Source: Capsicum annuum
Taxonomy: Eukaryota; Streptophyta; Magnoliopsida; Solanales; Solanaceae
Direction: 5' to 3'
Assembly: GCF_002878395.1 (NCBI RefSeq)
Contig: NW_025856286.1
Coordinates: 275,106 to 339,105 of the forward strand
DNA: 64,000 bases
Shown here: positions 11,876 to 23,645 of the stretch, piece after piece
How positions within the stretch are numbered: the stretch's first letter is position 1
Layout of the letters: every line of letters begins with the position of its first letter
Position numbers and translations under genes: made by a program
Notes under the pieces: model-generated
Databases searched by the model: none
Seen by the model: the letters and a program-made list of their open reading frames with translations, nothing else
Told to the model about the DNA's origin: nothing

Positions 11876-12825
11876 AACAACTTAGTCGCCCCCACTTTGA
11901 TTCACATTTGCAGCAAGTATAGCATTAACTCTTTTACGATTGGGACAACTTTTGGATAAATTCTATCCACCACAAGTCCAACAGACCTTTATTTTTCTGT
12001 CTTTCCCAATGTTCTTGGTGTTTCTAGTATTTTCTGGGGTCTTATTCTTTTCACCCTTGTCATTTTATCCTTCTTTATTCCCTTCCCCTTTTCTCAACCA
12101 TCTTCTTAGACTGTAAAGAAGTGAGAATGTAAGAATAAGAATGAGTTCATCCAAAATCCACCAATGAGTCAGCAGTAACAATTGCTCCAGGCAAGTCTTT
12201 CACATTCTGCCTGCTTAGTTTGTTATGGTCCCATGCCTTCATTCCTTAGATAAAGTTATGTAACTTTTGTTCACCAGACATATTTTGGATGTCCAACATC
12301 AAAGAAGTACAATCTTTGATATTTTTATGAATTGTTCCATGTTGGCTTAGCCTTTTTAACTTGTCTCTAGCAATCCATCAGGCATTGCTAGGAAGGAATT
12401 AGTCCCTTATTTCCTTCTTCAACTTTTCCCAAGTATCAATTTTGGGACGTCCAGCACTTTCATCATCCGCATTCTGAGTCCTCACCATAATTTTGCATCA
12501 CCCATCAAGTACATCGTGGTGATGTTTAACTTATCTGTTTCAGTAACTTAGGTAGTAAAGAAATACTGCTCTATACCCCACAAAAAATTCTTCAATTCCT
12601 TACCATTTCTAGAACTATCAAAAGGTTTGGGATTAGGAAATATGACTTTGGAACTAACTTTGTGAGACTGCCCAGATGCAACCACAGTACATCGTTGCAC
12701 TATTATCTGTCTGCGGATATGCTATTACCTTCCTTGGTCTCGCACCAACAACTTTATGGCCTCGCATGTGGTAAAAAATTTCATGGACCATTAATCAGAT
12801 TGGCCCAGCAACAGTGCCAGTTCTT
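11876..12825 (-). pseudogene. gag: Galadriel-like gag remnant (fragment A)
   Basis: This is the minus-strand equivalent of gag at 36011-37199 in the complete element. It includes the region of the CCHC knuckle (near 11930-11990), a Lys-rich part (12060-12110), the helix-rich block that aligns with 36430-36660, and the gag domain portion around 12400-12660. Frames are badly broken and no long open frame survives. The right end at 12825 falls in the gag N-terminal region and joins 26S rDNA with a few T residues shared at the joint. Confidence 0.65.
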
Positions 12826-14590
12826 CCTTATTTTAATTAAACAGTTAGATTCCCCTTGTCAGTACCAATTATGAGTTAGTTGTTCAATGCACGGGGAAGT
12901 CCCTAAAAGCAGCTGTTCCAAGTCCATCCCCCCGAAGCGACATGGCAACCCAATCTCATCATTGAAGCAGCTTAAAAAGTTCACCAATAGTCAACTATTT
13001 CAGGAATAGGACCCTATGCCCAGTACTTAGAGCAAATCCTTTTCTCGAAGTTATGGATCTATTTATTGGACTTCCTTTGCCTACGTTATTCCATCGACTA
13101 GAGGTTGTTTTCATCGAAGACCTTATGCAGTTATGAGTACAACCGGGCATGCACGACATTCAGTGGTCTAGATTTTCAAGGGACTAGGGGAGCACATCGG
13201 ACACCATGCGACGTGCGATGCTTTTCCAGCCGTTAGACCCTTCCTCTGGCTGAGCCGATTCCAGGGTGGGCAGGATGTTAATGAGAAAAGATAACTCTTC
13301 CCTTGTCTCCTATCGATGTCTCTGGACTTTCTAACATTGTCATTGACCGCCATGTCCTGGTTCAAGAATTTTAACCTGATTCTCTTTTAGTGTATCCGTA
13401 AAATACCCTATCTGTTGGGGTTCCCCCAAACCATAGATCGACTAAACCATGTTATACTGCTGTTCACATGGAACCTTTCCATTTTTTATCCTTCAAAGTT
13501 CTCATTTGAATATTCACTAATACTACCAAGATCTACACCGACGGTCGCATCGCCTAGGATCGCGCCCAAAGTTTTGCAGCGATCGTCGTGCCATCCTACT
13601 CATCAGGGACTGTCACTTGCCTCGATGGCTGGGGTAGGTCGCGTGCTTAAGTGTTATTCATTTTGAGGGATAGTTGATTCGACAGGTGAGTTGTTACACA
13701 TTTTATAGCCAATTTTGACTTCTATGACCACTGTCCTACTGTCTTAATTGACCAACACCCTTTGGCGTGGCTGAACAAAGCAGTTGCGCCGTCCTACCTC
13801 ATTAAAGTTTAAGATTATGTCTAAGGCGTTACGCCTCCAACGACTTTAATTATTGGCTTTACACGATAGAACTTGCTTGCGAGATCCAACTTTCCTGGGG
13901 GAAACTTCAGAGGGAACCAGCTACAAGATAATTCAATTAGTCTTTCACCCCTATGCTTATGTCAGATGAATTATTTGCATGTCAGTAATGCTACGGGTCT
14001 CCATTAGTGTTTCCTCTGTCTTCGTCCCTTTTAGGCATAATTCACCCTCTTTTGGGTCTCTATGGGTATGCTCACACTCGAACTCTTCTCAAAAGAACAA
14101 GGTTGATCGCTAGTGCACCCCTCAGGGGGATCCCACCAATAAACTTCCTTATGCCTTATGAATTTACATGCTCTTTGACTCTTACACATGTCAGACTCCT
14201 TGGTATGTGTTTCAAGATAGGTTAAATAGGGATCCCACAAGCCAGTATCAGGAGCACACAGATGCCGAAGCACGATAGAGGAATATGTTGCCTATCATAT
14301 GCGAGGAGATGCCATTCCATGAGCATATTAAGAGCCTGGGCTTTAGACGCCCCTAATCTATTATGGTCAATGCGCCAATCGATCGACGGACTAGCTCATC
14401 ATCTTTCAACATCCGACCAAGGCATATATCCGGTCCCTATCTCCTTTACTCTCAATAATTTAAAGTACACTTTGACTCTCTGGGGACTTGGGCCTAATCT
14501 GCTACTAAGGACGCTTATCCAAACTACAATTGGATGATGGAGTAGCCCAATTCTTAGGTTGGGCTATTCTCAATTCATGTATGCTAGGGA
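12826..14590 (-). pseudogene. 26S rRNA pseudogene, rDNA copy 1 (3' truncated)
   Basis: On the minus strand this is the 5' two thirds of a 26S rRNA gene in degenerate form. Landmarks on the + strand include TTAATTAAACAGTTAGATTC at 12834, TCTCATTTGAATATTCACTA near 13500, GGTGAGTTGTTACACA near 13685, and GCCGAAGCACG near 14267. The 3' part of the gene is missing because the Galadriel-like fragment abuts at 12826. Internal deletions are visible: one of about 120 bases near 13762 and one of about 190 bases near 14481. The second is shared with copy 3. Open frames in this stretch are accidental. Confidence 0.88.
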
Positions 14591-14690
14591 TGAGGGGGAG
14601 GGACTAGTGAGTATGGCTGAATCATCCTGCCCCTACTGACTTACCATTTACTAAAACCATTCATGGGTTGTTCTACTATACAGGTTTCGA
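14591..14690 (-). other. Fused ITS remnant of rDNA copy 1 (5.8S deleted)
   Basis: Only about 100 bases separate the 26S 5' end from the 18S 3' end. They contain an unusual GCTAGGGATGAGGGGGAG block and then sequence alignable with the ITS1 of copy 2 (ATCATCCTGCC, GGGTTGTTCTACTATACAGG). ITS2 and 5.8S, present in copy 2 at 22111-22514, are absent. Copy 3 has the same arrangement with the same GC-rich joint block, so the deletion predates the separation of copies 1 and 3. Confidence 0.7.
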
Positions 14691-16487
14691 CAATAATCAT
14701 TCCGCAGATTCACCTAAAAAAACCTTATTACAACTTCTTCTTCCACTAAATTATAAGGCTCAATGGACTTCTTGCGATGTCCCGAGCAGCGAACCGCCTA
14801 TGTTCCCATGATCCAAATATTTCACCGGATTATTCAATTGGTATGAGCGATAAGCGGTGTGTGCAAAGGGTAGGGACATAGTCAACACGAGGTGATGACT
14901 CGCGCTTAATAGGAATTCCTTGTTGAAGACAAACAATTACAATTATCTATCCCCATCACAGTGAAATTTATAAGATTACCTAGGCCTATTGGCCAAGGAT
15001 ATAAACTCATTGAATACATCCATGTAGTGCGTATGCGGTCCAAAACATCTGAGGGTATCACATACCTACTATTACCTGAAACTTCTGTGGCCTAAAAGGT
15101 CAAAGTCCCTCTAAAACGCTAGCCCTAAAGGGATACCTACAATAGCTAGTTAGTAGTCTAAGGTCTTTTTCCTTAACAAAATTAACCAGACAAATCGCTA
15201 AACCAATTAAGAACGTCCATGCACCACAAACCATAGTATCAAAAAAGAGCTCTCAGTTTGTTAATCCTTACTATTTCTAGACTTGGTAAGTTTCACTGTG
15301 CTGAGTCAAATTATGCTGCAGGCTCCACTCGTAGTGGTGCCCTTCTGTCAATTTCTTTATGTTTCAGCATTGCGACCATAATCCCCCAGCCCCTAAAACC
15401 CAAAAACATTGATTTCTCATATGGTGTCGGCAAAGTCCTAAAAGCAACATCTGCCGATCCCTAGTCAACATCATTTATTGTTGACACTAGGACGGTATCT
15501 GATCATCTTCAAGCCCCTAAGTATTGCTCTTGATTAATGAAAATATCCTTGGCAAATGCTTTAGAAGTTGTTTGCCCGTGTAATTTCCTCTGACTATGAA
15601 ATAAGATTGCCTGCCATTGTCCCTATTAATCATTTCCCGAATCACGAAGGAAAATATACTAGGACCTAAATCCTATGATGTTATCCCATGCTAATCTATT
15701 CAGAGCGTAGGCTTTCTTTGAGCAGTGTAATTTCTTCAATATAATAGCGTCGGAGGCACAATTCGTCCAGTTAAGGCCAGTAGTGCATCGCTAAAAGAAG
15801 GGATGAGATGATCGGTGAACACCATAGGAGGGCCGGTTGGCCCATCCCAAAGTATAAGTATGAACTGTTAAACTGCAATACTTAAATATACGCTGTTGGA
15901 GATGGAATTACCATAGATGCTGGCACCAGACGTTCCATCCAATGGATCTTCATTAAGGAATTTATGTTGTACTTTTTTAAATTACTAGACTCATTGAGCC
16001 CAATATTGTTATTTATTATTACTACCTCCCCGTGTCATGATTGGGTAATTTGCACGCCTACTACTTTTGGATGTGGTAGTTGTTTCTTAGGCTCTTTTTC
16101 AAAAATTAAACCCTAATTCTTTATCACCTATCACCAAAATGGTTGTTCACTATCCTATCATCGAAAGTCGATTGGATAGAAATTTAAATGATGCATCCCC
16201 GGTACGATGGCCATATGATCCGTTGAGTTATCATGTATCATTGTAGCAATGGGAAGACCCTGCGTCGACCTTTTATCTAACAAATACATCCCTACCAGAA
16301 GTTGGGGTATATTGCCCGTATTAGTCCTATAATTACTATGGTTATCTAATTAGTAGATACCATCAAACAAACAATAACTGATTTAATGAGCCATTCGGAG
16401 TTTCATAGTCTCACTTTGTTCATAATTACACATGCATGGATTATTATTTGAGACAAGCATATGACTACTGGCAGGATCATCCAGGTA
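14691..16487 (-). pseudogene. 18S rRNA pseudogene, rDNA copy 1
   Basis: The minus strand carries a nearly full-length (about 1.8 kb) but heavily mutated 18S rRNA gene. The 3' end is at CAATAATCATTCCGCAG (14691), and the 5' end at GGCAGGATCATCCAGGTA (16470-16487). Conserved helices are recognisable, for example GGTATCTGATCATCTTC near 15494, AATGCTTTAGAAGTTG near 15555 and TTTAATGAGCCATTCGGAG at 16382. Many changes look like C to T or G to A. Two T-rich expansions of stems and several point losses exclude function. Length is close to the plant norm of about 1.81 kb. Confidence 0.92.
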
Positions 16488-17450
16488 AAATTCCTTATCG
16501 ATACGGGTGTCGCATGAGGCTGGCCTCTTGAAAAGGGCGTGGATGGGTTCAAGGCGAGTGAGACCATCATTTGCAATAAGAATCGTATAGGGCAGATAGG
16601 AGCCAATGAAAATCCCATGCCCACTGTGTCTACCACATCCGAAAATCCCGATAGCAACTCATGGACAACTACAATGCACAACGAAATGAGAAAGGTGTGG
16701 GACATGAAGAAGGCGTGGGACACGAGGTTGGTATTTTGATTCACCTCGCCCATGAAATGCAAGGGGAAAAAGATGATCAATAAAACTTGATAATTCCTCG
16801 ATATTAGGTATGCAACCAAAAAAATAGACTTCGAGCAAGCCTACATTACGCTTGCCCCACGACTGAGATGGAAAGTGGGTCAGGACATCGCTTTTTGAGC
16901 AGAGATCAAACCTAACTGCACATGCCAAACATAACTTACTCGTCGTCTTTCTAAAGGCTCCATTGATGAACGCCTAATACCGGCCCCAACACCCAACAAT
17001 ATAAGCCACGCGCTGCTGCCTATGTAGATATTGCGAGGCTAAAGAATGTGTCGCTTGACATGATAACCTACCCTCAGAGAAGCAAAGGAGATGATAGCGC
17101 ACCGAGGCTAGTGCAGGGTCACTGGGCACGTTGACGCTCGATGCAGATTTGGCTCGGTCCCATATGTGCAGCGCATTGAGGTTGCCCTGAGAGCACTATT
17201 CAGAGCTCACTGAATCGAAAAAAGCATAGCTTAATATGAAATCAAACCCCAACAGCCCCATCATGTATGATGCCACCGATAGCCGACACGAACGCACAAT
17301 GAAACACGATTAATGTTGGTACACAGGCATCGGCAAGTCGGATGGACTAGCCATGCATGCTACGATGTGCCCACACTGCACGTCGAAATGCCTAGTGAGC
17401 ACCTATGCCAAGTAGCGACAGTCTCGTTGAAGTGCCTTCAACACCTCTAC
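16488..17450 (-). other. 5' external transcribed spacer remnant, rDNA copy 1
   Basis: This sequence between the 18S 5' end and the Pol I start motif aligns with 24524-25395 in copy 2 (shared blocks TGAGATGG and GACTTCGAGCAAGCCTA, GCATGCTACGATGTGCCCACACTGCA). It is non-coding. Short open frames such as 16403-16819 on the minus strand overlap rRNA and spacer and are not genes. Confidence 0.75.
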
Positions 17451-17462
17451 TCCCCTTATATA
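17451..17462 (-). promoter_or_regulatory. RNA polymerase I start motif, rDNA copy 1
   Basis: The minus strand reads TATATAAGGGGA, matching the plant rDNA transcription start consensus TATATA(A/G)GGGG. It lies about 960 bases upstream of the 18S 5' end, a sensible 5' ETS length. A TTTAAAGAA stretch precedes it. The motif is intact although the transcribed region is decayed; whether it fires is unknown. Confidence 0.75.
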
Positions 17463-18785
17463 TTCTTTAAAAAGCAATGCAACTGACAGAAATAGACATG
17501 ATTTTACCATAGAATCATACTAGAGATGTATAGACCCGAAATACACGTTTTGACGTAAGACTAAGCCAATGCACTCACAAAAGAGTCACATAATTTGTAA
17601 ATGATAATTTTCATTAATAAAATATTTTTTTCAAATATTATTTATGGATATTCAAAAAATAAATAAAAATAAATAGGAAAATAGAAAAATAATTTTAAAA
17701 ATATAAAACACTAGAAAAATATTTTCAATGGATGAAGTAACCTTAACCAAATAATTGAGTGCATATTTGTACGTATAATGTAACAATATAAAATATTTAA
17801 ATTTATAAAAATAACATTGGGACATTAGGAAAATCACCCCAACATATAAGGTAACATTGAAATAGCACTAAAAAACACTTAGAGCGTGTATGTAACGCAA
17901 GGAGTAAGCAACAGTGATGAAGATGGATGAATGTTATGAAAATATTTAGATGATCGAACCTAGGTTTATGCTCTTTTGATTTTTGCACGGTGCCACGGTG
18001 CCTTCACCATTCCCATGGTGTCATGGGGCCTTGGTACACTCACGGCTGATGCACGGGCACGCGGGTGCCAAGAACGCAGTACCTAGTTTAGGATACATGG
18101 GTTCTTTGGTTCCATGGCTCCATGGTGCGCGGTGCGTTGGTGCCATGGTAGCACGGTTCCTTTGTGCCATGGTGCGCGGTGCTATGGTGCATGGTGGAAA
18201 AGTGCTTTGGTGCCATGGTACCATGGTGCTTTGGTAACATGGTGCCTTATGGCCATTGCTTCACATGGTGGTTTGAGGCAATGGCGCATGGTGCCTTGTG
18301 GGTGAAGGTGATGATACATGGAAAACCAACTCAACGAAGACACCAATATAGTAGGCAACTATCGGTCCTTTAGTATTTCACATCGAGCATTGTGCTACTA
18401 ATTTTGCCAGACATCGAAGCCCGGGTCATTGGACAGGTCTCTAGGATTGCACTTGATGGTCACAAAAAAATCTAATTGCGACATGCCTCCACACACCGAT
18501 GTGGGCCTCGATCTATCGCTGGGATTTTGAGTCCCAATATGTATCATAGAAAACATCTCATTGTGACATCGTAGTTTTTCACAAAAGGTTGCTTGATATT
18601 ATACTTAACTGTTTTGAATGGAATGCACACGACACTTGAAAAATAAGTGGAAAACTCGGGCGAGGCTATTCCATGGTATTCTCGGGGGTGAGGTGAACTT
18701 ACAAAACTTAGTACGATTTTTCAAGGATAGATGCATAAACCTTCTTTAGAGATGGATAGAAAAATAATAGGATTGGAGTAAGAGG
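17463..18785 (-). other. Intergenic spacer of rDNA copy 1
   Basis: From right to left in transcription order this spacer runs from behind the 26S 3' end of copy 2 to the promoter of copy 1. It contains a GC-mixed part (18301-18785) aligning with 38161-38600, a GGTGCCATGGTGC repeat tract (17985-18300) and a very AT-rich block (17580-17870). No gene is present. The open frames across the repeat tract are low-complexity artefacts. Confidence 0.75.
17985..18300. repeat. GGTGCCATGG-type spacer repeats, copy 1
   Basis: Degenerate short repeats with cores GGTGCCATGG and GGTGCGCGGTGC recur every 10-30 bases, for example at 18123-18165 and 18195-18245. The core contains the palindrome CCATGG. Equivalent tracts occur at 25930-26250 and 44105-44274, always on the promoter-upstream side of the 18S gene, which marks them as rDNA spacer subrepeats. 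Confidence 0.75.
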
Positions 18786-21700
18786 GACGAACCAAAGCAA
18801 CCAATGTCTGAATCTCACTGGATCATGGCAACAAAGCCACTCTGTCACATACACTACACCATTATGTATTTAAGTTGTCAGCAATGGATTCTACCTGCTG
18901 CTCGATGAAAATTATACTTCAAGGAGGCCACCGTAACCTTTTTGCCACGATGGCTTACGCAATGAGTCATGCCATTGGGGACCGAGGCCCATACTACAGG
19001 TCAGCAAGTGGACGCTGGTTGCTTGCGTTACTTCTATCCTAAATTTTGATGTAGAAGCGTTCTGTCATAATCTAGCACACGGTAGCTTCGCGCTATTTGC
19101 TTTTCAACCAAGCGTGATGATGAATTATGGAAATCAATGGTCCTTCTCGTACTAGATTGAATTACTATTGCAACACTATCATAAGGAGGGTAAAACAAAC
19201 CTATCCCATGATGGTCTAAACCCATATCACATTCCCTATTGGTTGGTGAACAATCCAACACTTGGTGAATTTTGCTTTTTAATGATAGGAAGAGCCGACA
19301 TTGAAGGATCAAAAAGCAACGTCGCTATGAATGCTTGGCTGCCACAAGCTAGTTATCCCTGTTGTAACTTTTCTGACACCTCTATCTTCAAATTCCGAAG
19401 GTCTAAAGAATCAGTAGGATAAGCTTTCACGGTTCATATTTGTACTAGAAATCAGAATGAAATGAGCTTTTACCCTTCTTTTCCATATGAGATTTATGTT
19501 CTTGTTGAGTTCATCTAAAACATTTGCATATCTTTTAACAGATTCCCCACACCATCCAAACTCCCCACCTAAAAATATCTTCTACACGGACCGGCCGACA
19601 GAGCCAGCCTTGGGACCCAAAAGAGGGGCAGTGCTCCTCTTACCATTCACGAATACTTATAACTTTAAAAGTAGTGGTATTTAACTTTTTCCTTTCAACT
19701 CCCTCTTATACTAAACATCTCAAGTCATTTCACAAAGTCAGACTAGAGTTAAGCTCAATAGGTTTTTCTTTCCAAGCTGATACTGCCAAGCCCGTTCACT
19801 ATGCTGTTGTTTTGCTAGATAGTAGAAAGGGATAGTGTGAATCTCATTAATCTATTCATGCATGTCACTAATTAGATAACGAATCATTTGGAAACCTTAA
19901 GAGAGTCATAGTTACTCCTTCCACTTACCCGCGCTTGGTTGTATTTCTTCACATCGAAATTCAGAGCACTGGGCATAAATCACATTGCGTGAACATCCAT
20001 TGGAACCATCGCAATGCTTTGTTTCAATTAAATAGTCGGATTTTCCTTGTCTGCATTAGTTCTAACTTGGCTGTTTGAAACGTGGGCAAGGCCCTCGAAG
20101 AAACTGTTCCCAGTCTATCCCGCAACTAGGACAAGGTGACCCAATCTTATCAATGAGCAGCTCGAGTAGTACACCAATATCCGACAGGTTCAGGACTGGG
20201 ACCTTCGTGCGTAGCCCTTAGATCCAATATTTATCCCAATGTTATGGATCTATTTTGCCGACTTTCCTTATCTACATTATTCCATCGACTAGAGGTTGTT
20301 CACCTTAGTGACCTGATGTAGTTATGGGTACGATTGGGTGTGGATAAATTTGGTCCACTAGATTTTCAAGGTCCTCTGGGAGCACACTGGAGACCACGCG
20401 ACATGCGGTGCTCTTCCAACCATTGGACCCTACCTTCGAATGAGCTGATTCCAAGGTGGGTAGGCTGTTAAATAGAAAAGATAACTCTTCCCAAGGCTCC
20501 CACAAATGTCTCTAGACTTCCTAACATTGACGTCGACCGCCATGTCTCTATTTAGGAATTTTAACCCAATTCTCTTTCGAAGTATGCACAAAACGCACAA
20601 TCTGTCGGGGTTCCCCCGACCCGCAAGTGTCTTTCACATGGAACCTTTCCTCTTTTTGTCCTTCTATGTTCTCATTTGAATATTTTCTACTACCACCAAG
20701 ATCTTCACTGACAGTCTATCTGCCTGGGCTCACATTTAATGTTTTGCTATGACCGCCACACTCTATTACTCATCGGTGCCTGGCACTTGCCTAGACGACC
20801 AGGTGTAGGTCGTGCGCTTAAGAGCTATCTATTTTGGGGCTAGTTGATTTGGGAGGTGAGTTGTTACACACTCCTAAGCATATTTCGACATCCATGACCA
20901 CCCTCCTACTGCCTTAATCAACCAACACCCTTTGTGGGGTCTAGGTTAGCGTGCAGTTTGGCACCATAACCTGACTTCCAATTTATCCCACATTGCCAGT
21001 TCTGCTTAAAGAAATGGCCCACTTGGAAATCCCGATTCCATGGTGCAGCTCAACAAAGTAGTCACACTGTCCTACACATTTAAAGTTTGAGAATAGGTCG
21101 AGGGTGTTGCTCCCCTGCTACCTCTAATTATTGGCTTTACCTGGTAGAAATTACATGCGTGCTCCAGCTATTCTGCGAGAAACATTGGAGGGAACTAGCT
21201 ATTAGATGGTTCTATTAGAGTTTTTTCCCTATACACAAGTCAGATGAAAAATTTATACTTCAGTATCGCTGCATTCCTCTACCAGAGTTTCCTCTGGCTT
21301 TGCCCTACTCAGGCATAGTTTACATTCTTTTGGGTCCCAACAGGTATGGTCACACTTGAACCCTTCTACGAAGATCAAGGTCTGTCGATTGTTCACCCCT
21401 CATAAGGATCATACCAATCATCTTTCTTATGCCTTATGTGTTATTCACCTATTGACTCACACATATGTCAGACTCTTTGCTCTATGTTTCAAAATGGGTC
21501 AAATAGGAAGCACAATGACTAGCGTCTAGACCGCGCAGATGTCAAAGCACGGCAGAGTCACCAACTGCCTGCCCCAATCAAGGAGACAACTTTCCACGAG
21601 CGTATCGACAACCCATGCATTAAAAAACCCCTAATCCATACTAGTCTATACCCCAATTCGATCGATGGATCGGCTCATTACCATTCCACATCCAATCGGA

Positions 21701-22110
21701 GCACATCAACCACCCCTATCCGCTTCCATCCCGACAATTTCAAGAACTCTTTGACTCTCTTTTTGAAGTCCGTTTCATCATTCCCTCATAGTACTTGTTC
21801 TCTATCGGTCTCTCGCCAGTATTTAGCCTTGGATGGAGTTCACCACCCGATTTGGGCTCCATTCCCAAACAACCCGACTCATAGACATTGCCTTATGGTG
21901 CAACAAAGTCTTGGCACAATGGGGATCTCACCCTCTTTGGCACCCCTTTCTAGGGGACTTAGGCCCGGTTCACTAATGAGTACGCTTCTTTAACTATAAT
22001 TCAGATGATGGATCCAGCCGATTCTAAAGCTGGGTAATTCTTGTTTCGCTCGGCCTTACTGAGAGAATGGTTGAGTTTTTCTTTTCCTCTGCTCAAACTC
22101 AGCATTTAAT
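18786..22110 (-). pseudogene. 26S rRNA pseudogene, rDNA copy 2 (near full length)
   Basis: The minus strand holds a degenerate but nearly complete 26S rRNA gene of about 3.3 kb (the plant norm is about 3.4 kb). The 3' end is near GACGAACCAAAG at 18786, followed by TGGATCATGGCAACAAAGCC. The sarcin-ricin region reads TCCTTCTCGTACTAGATTGA near 19140, and the peptidyl-transferase side is represented by AAGAGCCGACATTGAAGGATC near 19290. The 5' end is near TTCCTCTGCTCAAA at 22083-22110. It keeps the roughly 190-base block (21761-21952) that copies 1 and 3 lack. Point decay is heavy throughout. Confidence 0.93.
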
Positions 22111-22354
22111 CCTACCTAACATGGGGTCATGGTCAGAGCGTCTAAGTGTAATAGGGTCCTAGAGTCTACACGCACGATGGCTGTAGCCGCGACAATAAAG
22201 AGAGTTAGTTAAAACCACCCCTTATTACAAAGTTCGTCGATGCAGACTCGCATTTAGGCCATCCATGAGCTCGAGGAGCAGAGAGGCTAGTATCCACCTA
22301 ACAATGACAGCACACCCCATGACCAAACTTCCACACAAGGGGGTGACGCAATGC
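22111..22354 (-). other. ITS2 remnant, rDNA copy 2
   Basis: A spacer of about 240 bases between the 26S 5' end and the 5.8S 3' end, in the position and size range of plant ITS2. No coding content is seen. Copies 1 and 3 lack it completely. Confidence 0.75.
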
Positions 22355-22514
22355 GTGATGCCCAGGAAGACGTGTTCTCAGCCTAATGGCTTCGGGCGCA
22401 ACTTTCATTCAAAGACTTGATAGTTCATGGGATTTTGAAATTCATACCAATTATCGCATTTCTCTACATTCTTCATCGATGCAAAAGCTGAGATATCCTT
22501 TGTCAAGAGTCGTT
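22355..22514 (-). pseudogene. 5.8S rRNA pseudogene, rDNA copy 2
   Basis: The minus strand matches plant 5.8S rRNA over its whole length of about 160 bases. On the + strand the conserved blocks are GTGATGCCCAGG near 22356, CTAATGGCTTCGGGCGCAAC at 22382-22401, TTCTTCATCGATGC near 22469 and GAGATATCCTTTGTC near 22490. Expected CpG positions are changed in several places (GATGCCCAGG for GACGCCCAGG, TTTGTCAAGAG for TTGCCGAGAG). It is the only 5.8S sequence in the window. An open frame over it on the + strand (22386-22625) is accidental. Confidence 0.93.
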
Positions 22515-22738
22515 TTTATTAATAAGACAAGCCCAGGTCCCTATGACGTACATCGTGGAAGGTATGCCAGGGGCAGGCTAACAATTAAAGTATTTCTTGG
22601 CACTTTCCATACCAGGGTTTGTTAGTCCCCCGATGTGCATTCTGGGAATAACCTCGTGTGGAGGGCCAAAACATCCTGCCGCAAGGACTCCCTAGTTATT
22701 TAACACGTTCGTGGGTTGATCGAATATGCAGGTTTCAA
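22515..22738 (-). other. ITS1 remnant, rDNA copy 2
   Basis: About 220 bases between the 5.8S 5' end and the 18S 3' end, the expected position and size of ITS1. The block CGTGTGGAGGGCCAAAACATC (22660-22680) is also found, altered, in the fused spacer of copy 3, which locates the copy 1/3 deletion endpoint inside ITS1. Confidence 0.75.
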
Positions 22739-23605
22739 CAATGAGCCTTCCACAGGTTCACCTATGGTATCCTTGTTACGACTTATCATTCGTCTAAATG
22801 ATAAGCTACAATGGACTCATAAAAATGTCGCGAGCAGCGAACTGCCCTCGTTGCCGTGATCTAGACATTTTACTTGATCGTTCAATCGGTAGGAGTGATG
22901 GGCGGTGTGTACAAAGGGCGGAAAGATAGTCAAAACGATCTAAAAGAAGGCACAACCCGGTCATATAAGGCCAATAATAGCGTCGGAGGCACAACTCGGC
23001 CAGTTAATGACCAATAATTGCAATAATCTATCCACATCATGATGAAATTTAATAGTTTACCCGAGCCTCTCGGCTAAGTCTATAAACTCATTGAATACAT
23101 TATTGTAGAACGCGTGTTGCCCACAATATATAAGGGCATCAAATACCTATTATTGACTCAAACTTCTATGACATAAGATGTCATAGTCCCTCTAAGAAGC
23201 TGGCCGCGAGGGGATACCTCCACATATCTAGTTAGCAGTCTGAGGTCATATTCGTTAATAGAAATCACCAGACAAATTGCTCCACCAACTAAGAATGGCC
23301 ATTCACCACCACCCAAAGAATCAAGAAAGAGCTCTCATATTGTCAATCTATACTAGTTCTGGACCTAGTAAGTTTCCCCTTGTCGAGTCAAATTAAGCGG
23401 CAGGCTTCACTCCTGGTGGTACCCTTCCATCAATTCCTTAAAGTTTCACCCTTACGACCATACTCTCCCCAAAACCCAAAAAATTTGATTGCTCATAAGG
23501 TGTCGGCAGAGTCCTAAAAGCAACGTCCATCGATCCTTGGTCGACAACATTTATGGTGGAGACTAGGGCGGTATCTGATCGTCTTTCAGCCCCAAACTTT
23601 CATTG

Positions 23606-23645
<40 letters not shown>

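Larger units (their letters stand above)
10449..12825 (-). mobile_element. Galadriel-like chromovirus fragment A, no LTRs
   Basis: Read on the minus strand this holds gag, protease and about two thirds of RT of a chromodomain-type Ty3/gypsy element that is complete at 26293-38160. It starts (right end, 12825) inside gag at the equivalent of about 37065 and ends (left end, 10449) in the RT connection region at the equivalent of about 34690. Both ends are abrupt: Athila copy A on the left and 26S rDNA on the right. No target duplication is seen. The Galadriel label comes from the chromodomain and integrase style of the complete copy. Confidence 0.8.

Noticed and set aside
13415..14537. Several open frames of 70-90 codons in the 26S region
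   Set aside because: They lie on decayed rRNA sequence whose identity is clear; similar frames arise at matching places in other rRNA copies by chance.
16403..16928. Minus-strand open frames of 138 and 89 codons
   Set aside because: They cross the 18S 5' end and the ETS; no protein signature, and the frames are not kept in copies 2 and 3.
17983..18237. Open frame of 84 codons rich in His, Gly, Ala, Met and Trp across the spacer repeats
   Set aside because: It is the translation of GGTGCCATGG subrepeats, present in several frames at once and not conserved in the equivalent tracts of copies 2 and 3.
22386..22625. Open frame of 79 codons on the + strand
   Set aside because: It overlaps the 5.8S rRNA remnant and ITS1 on the opposite strand.
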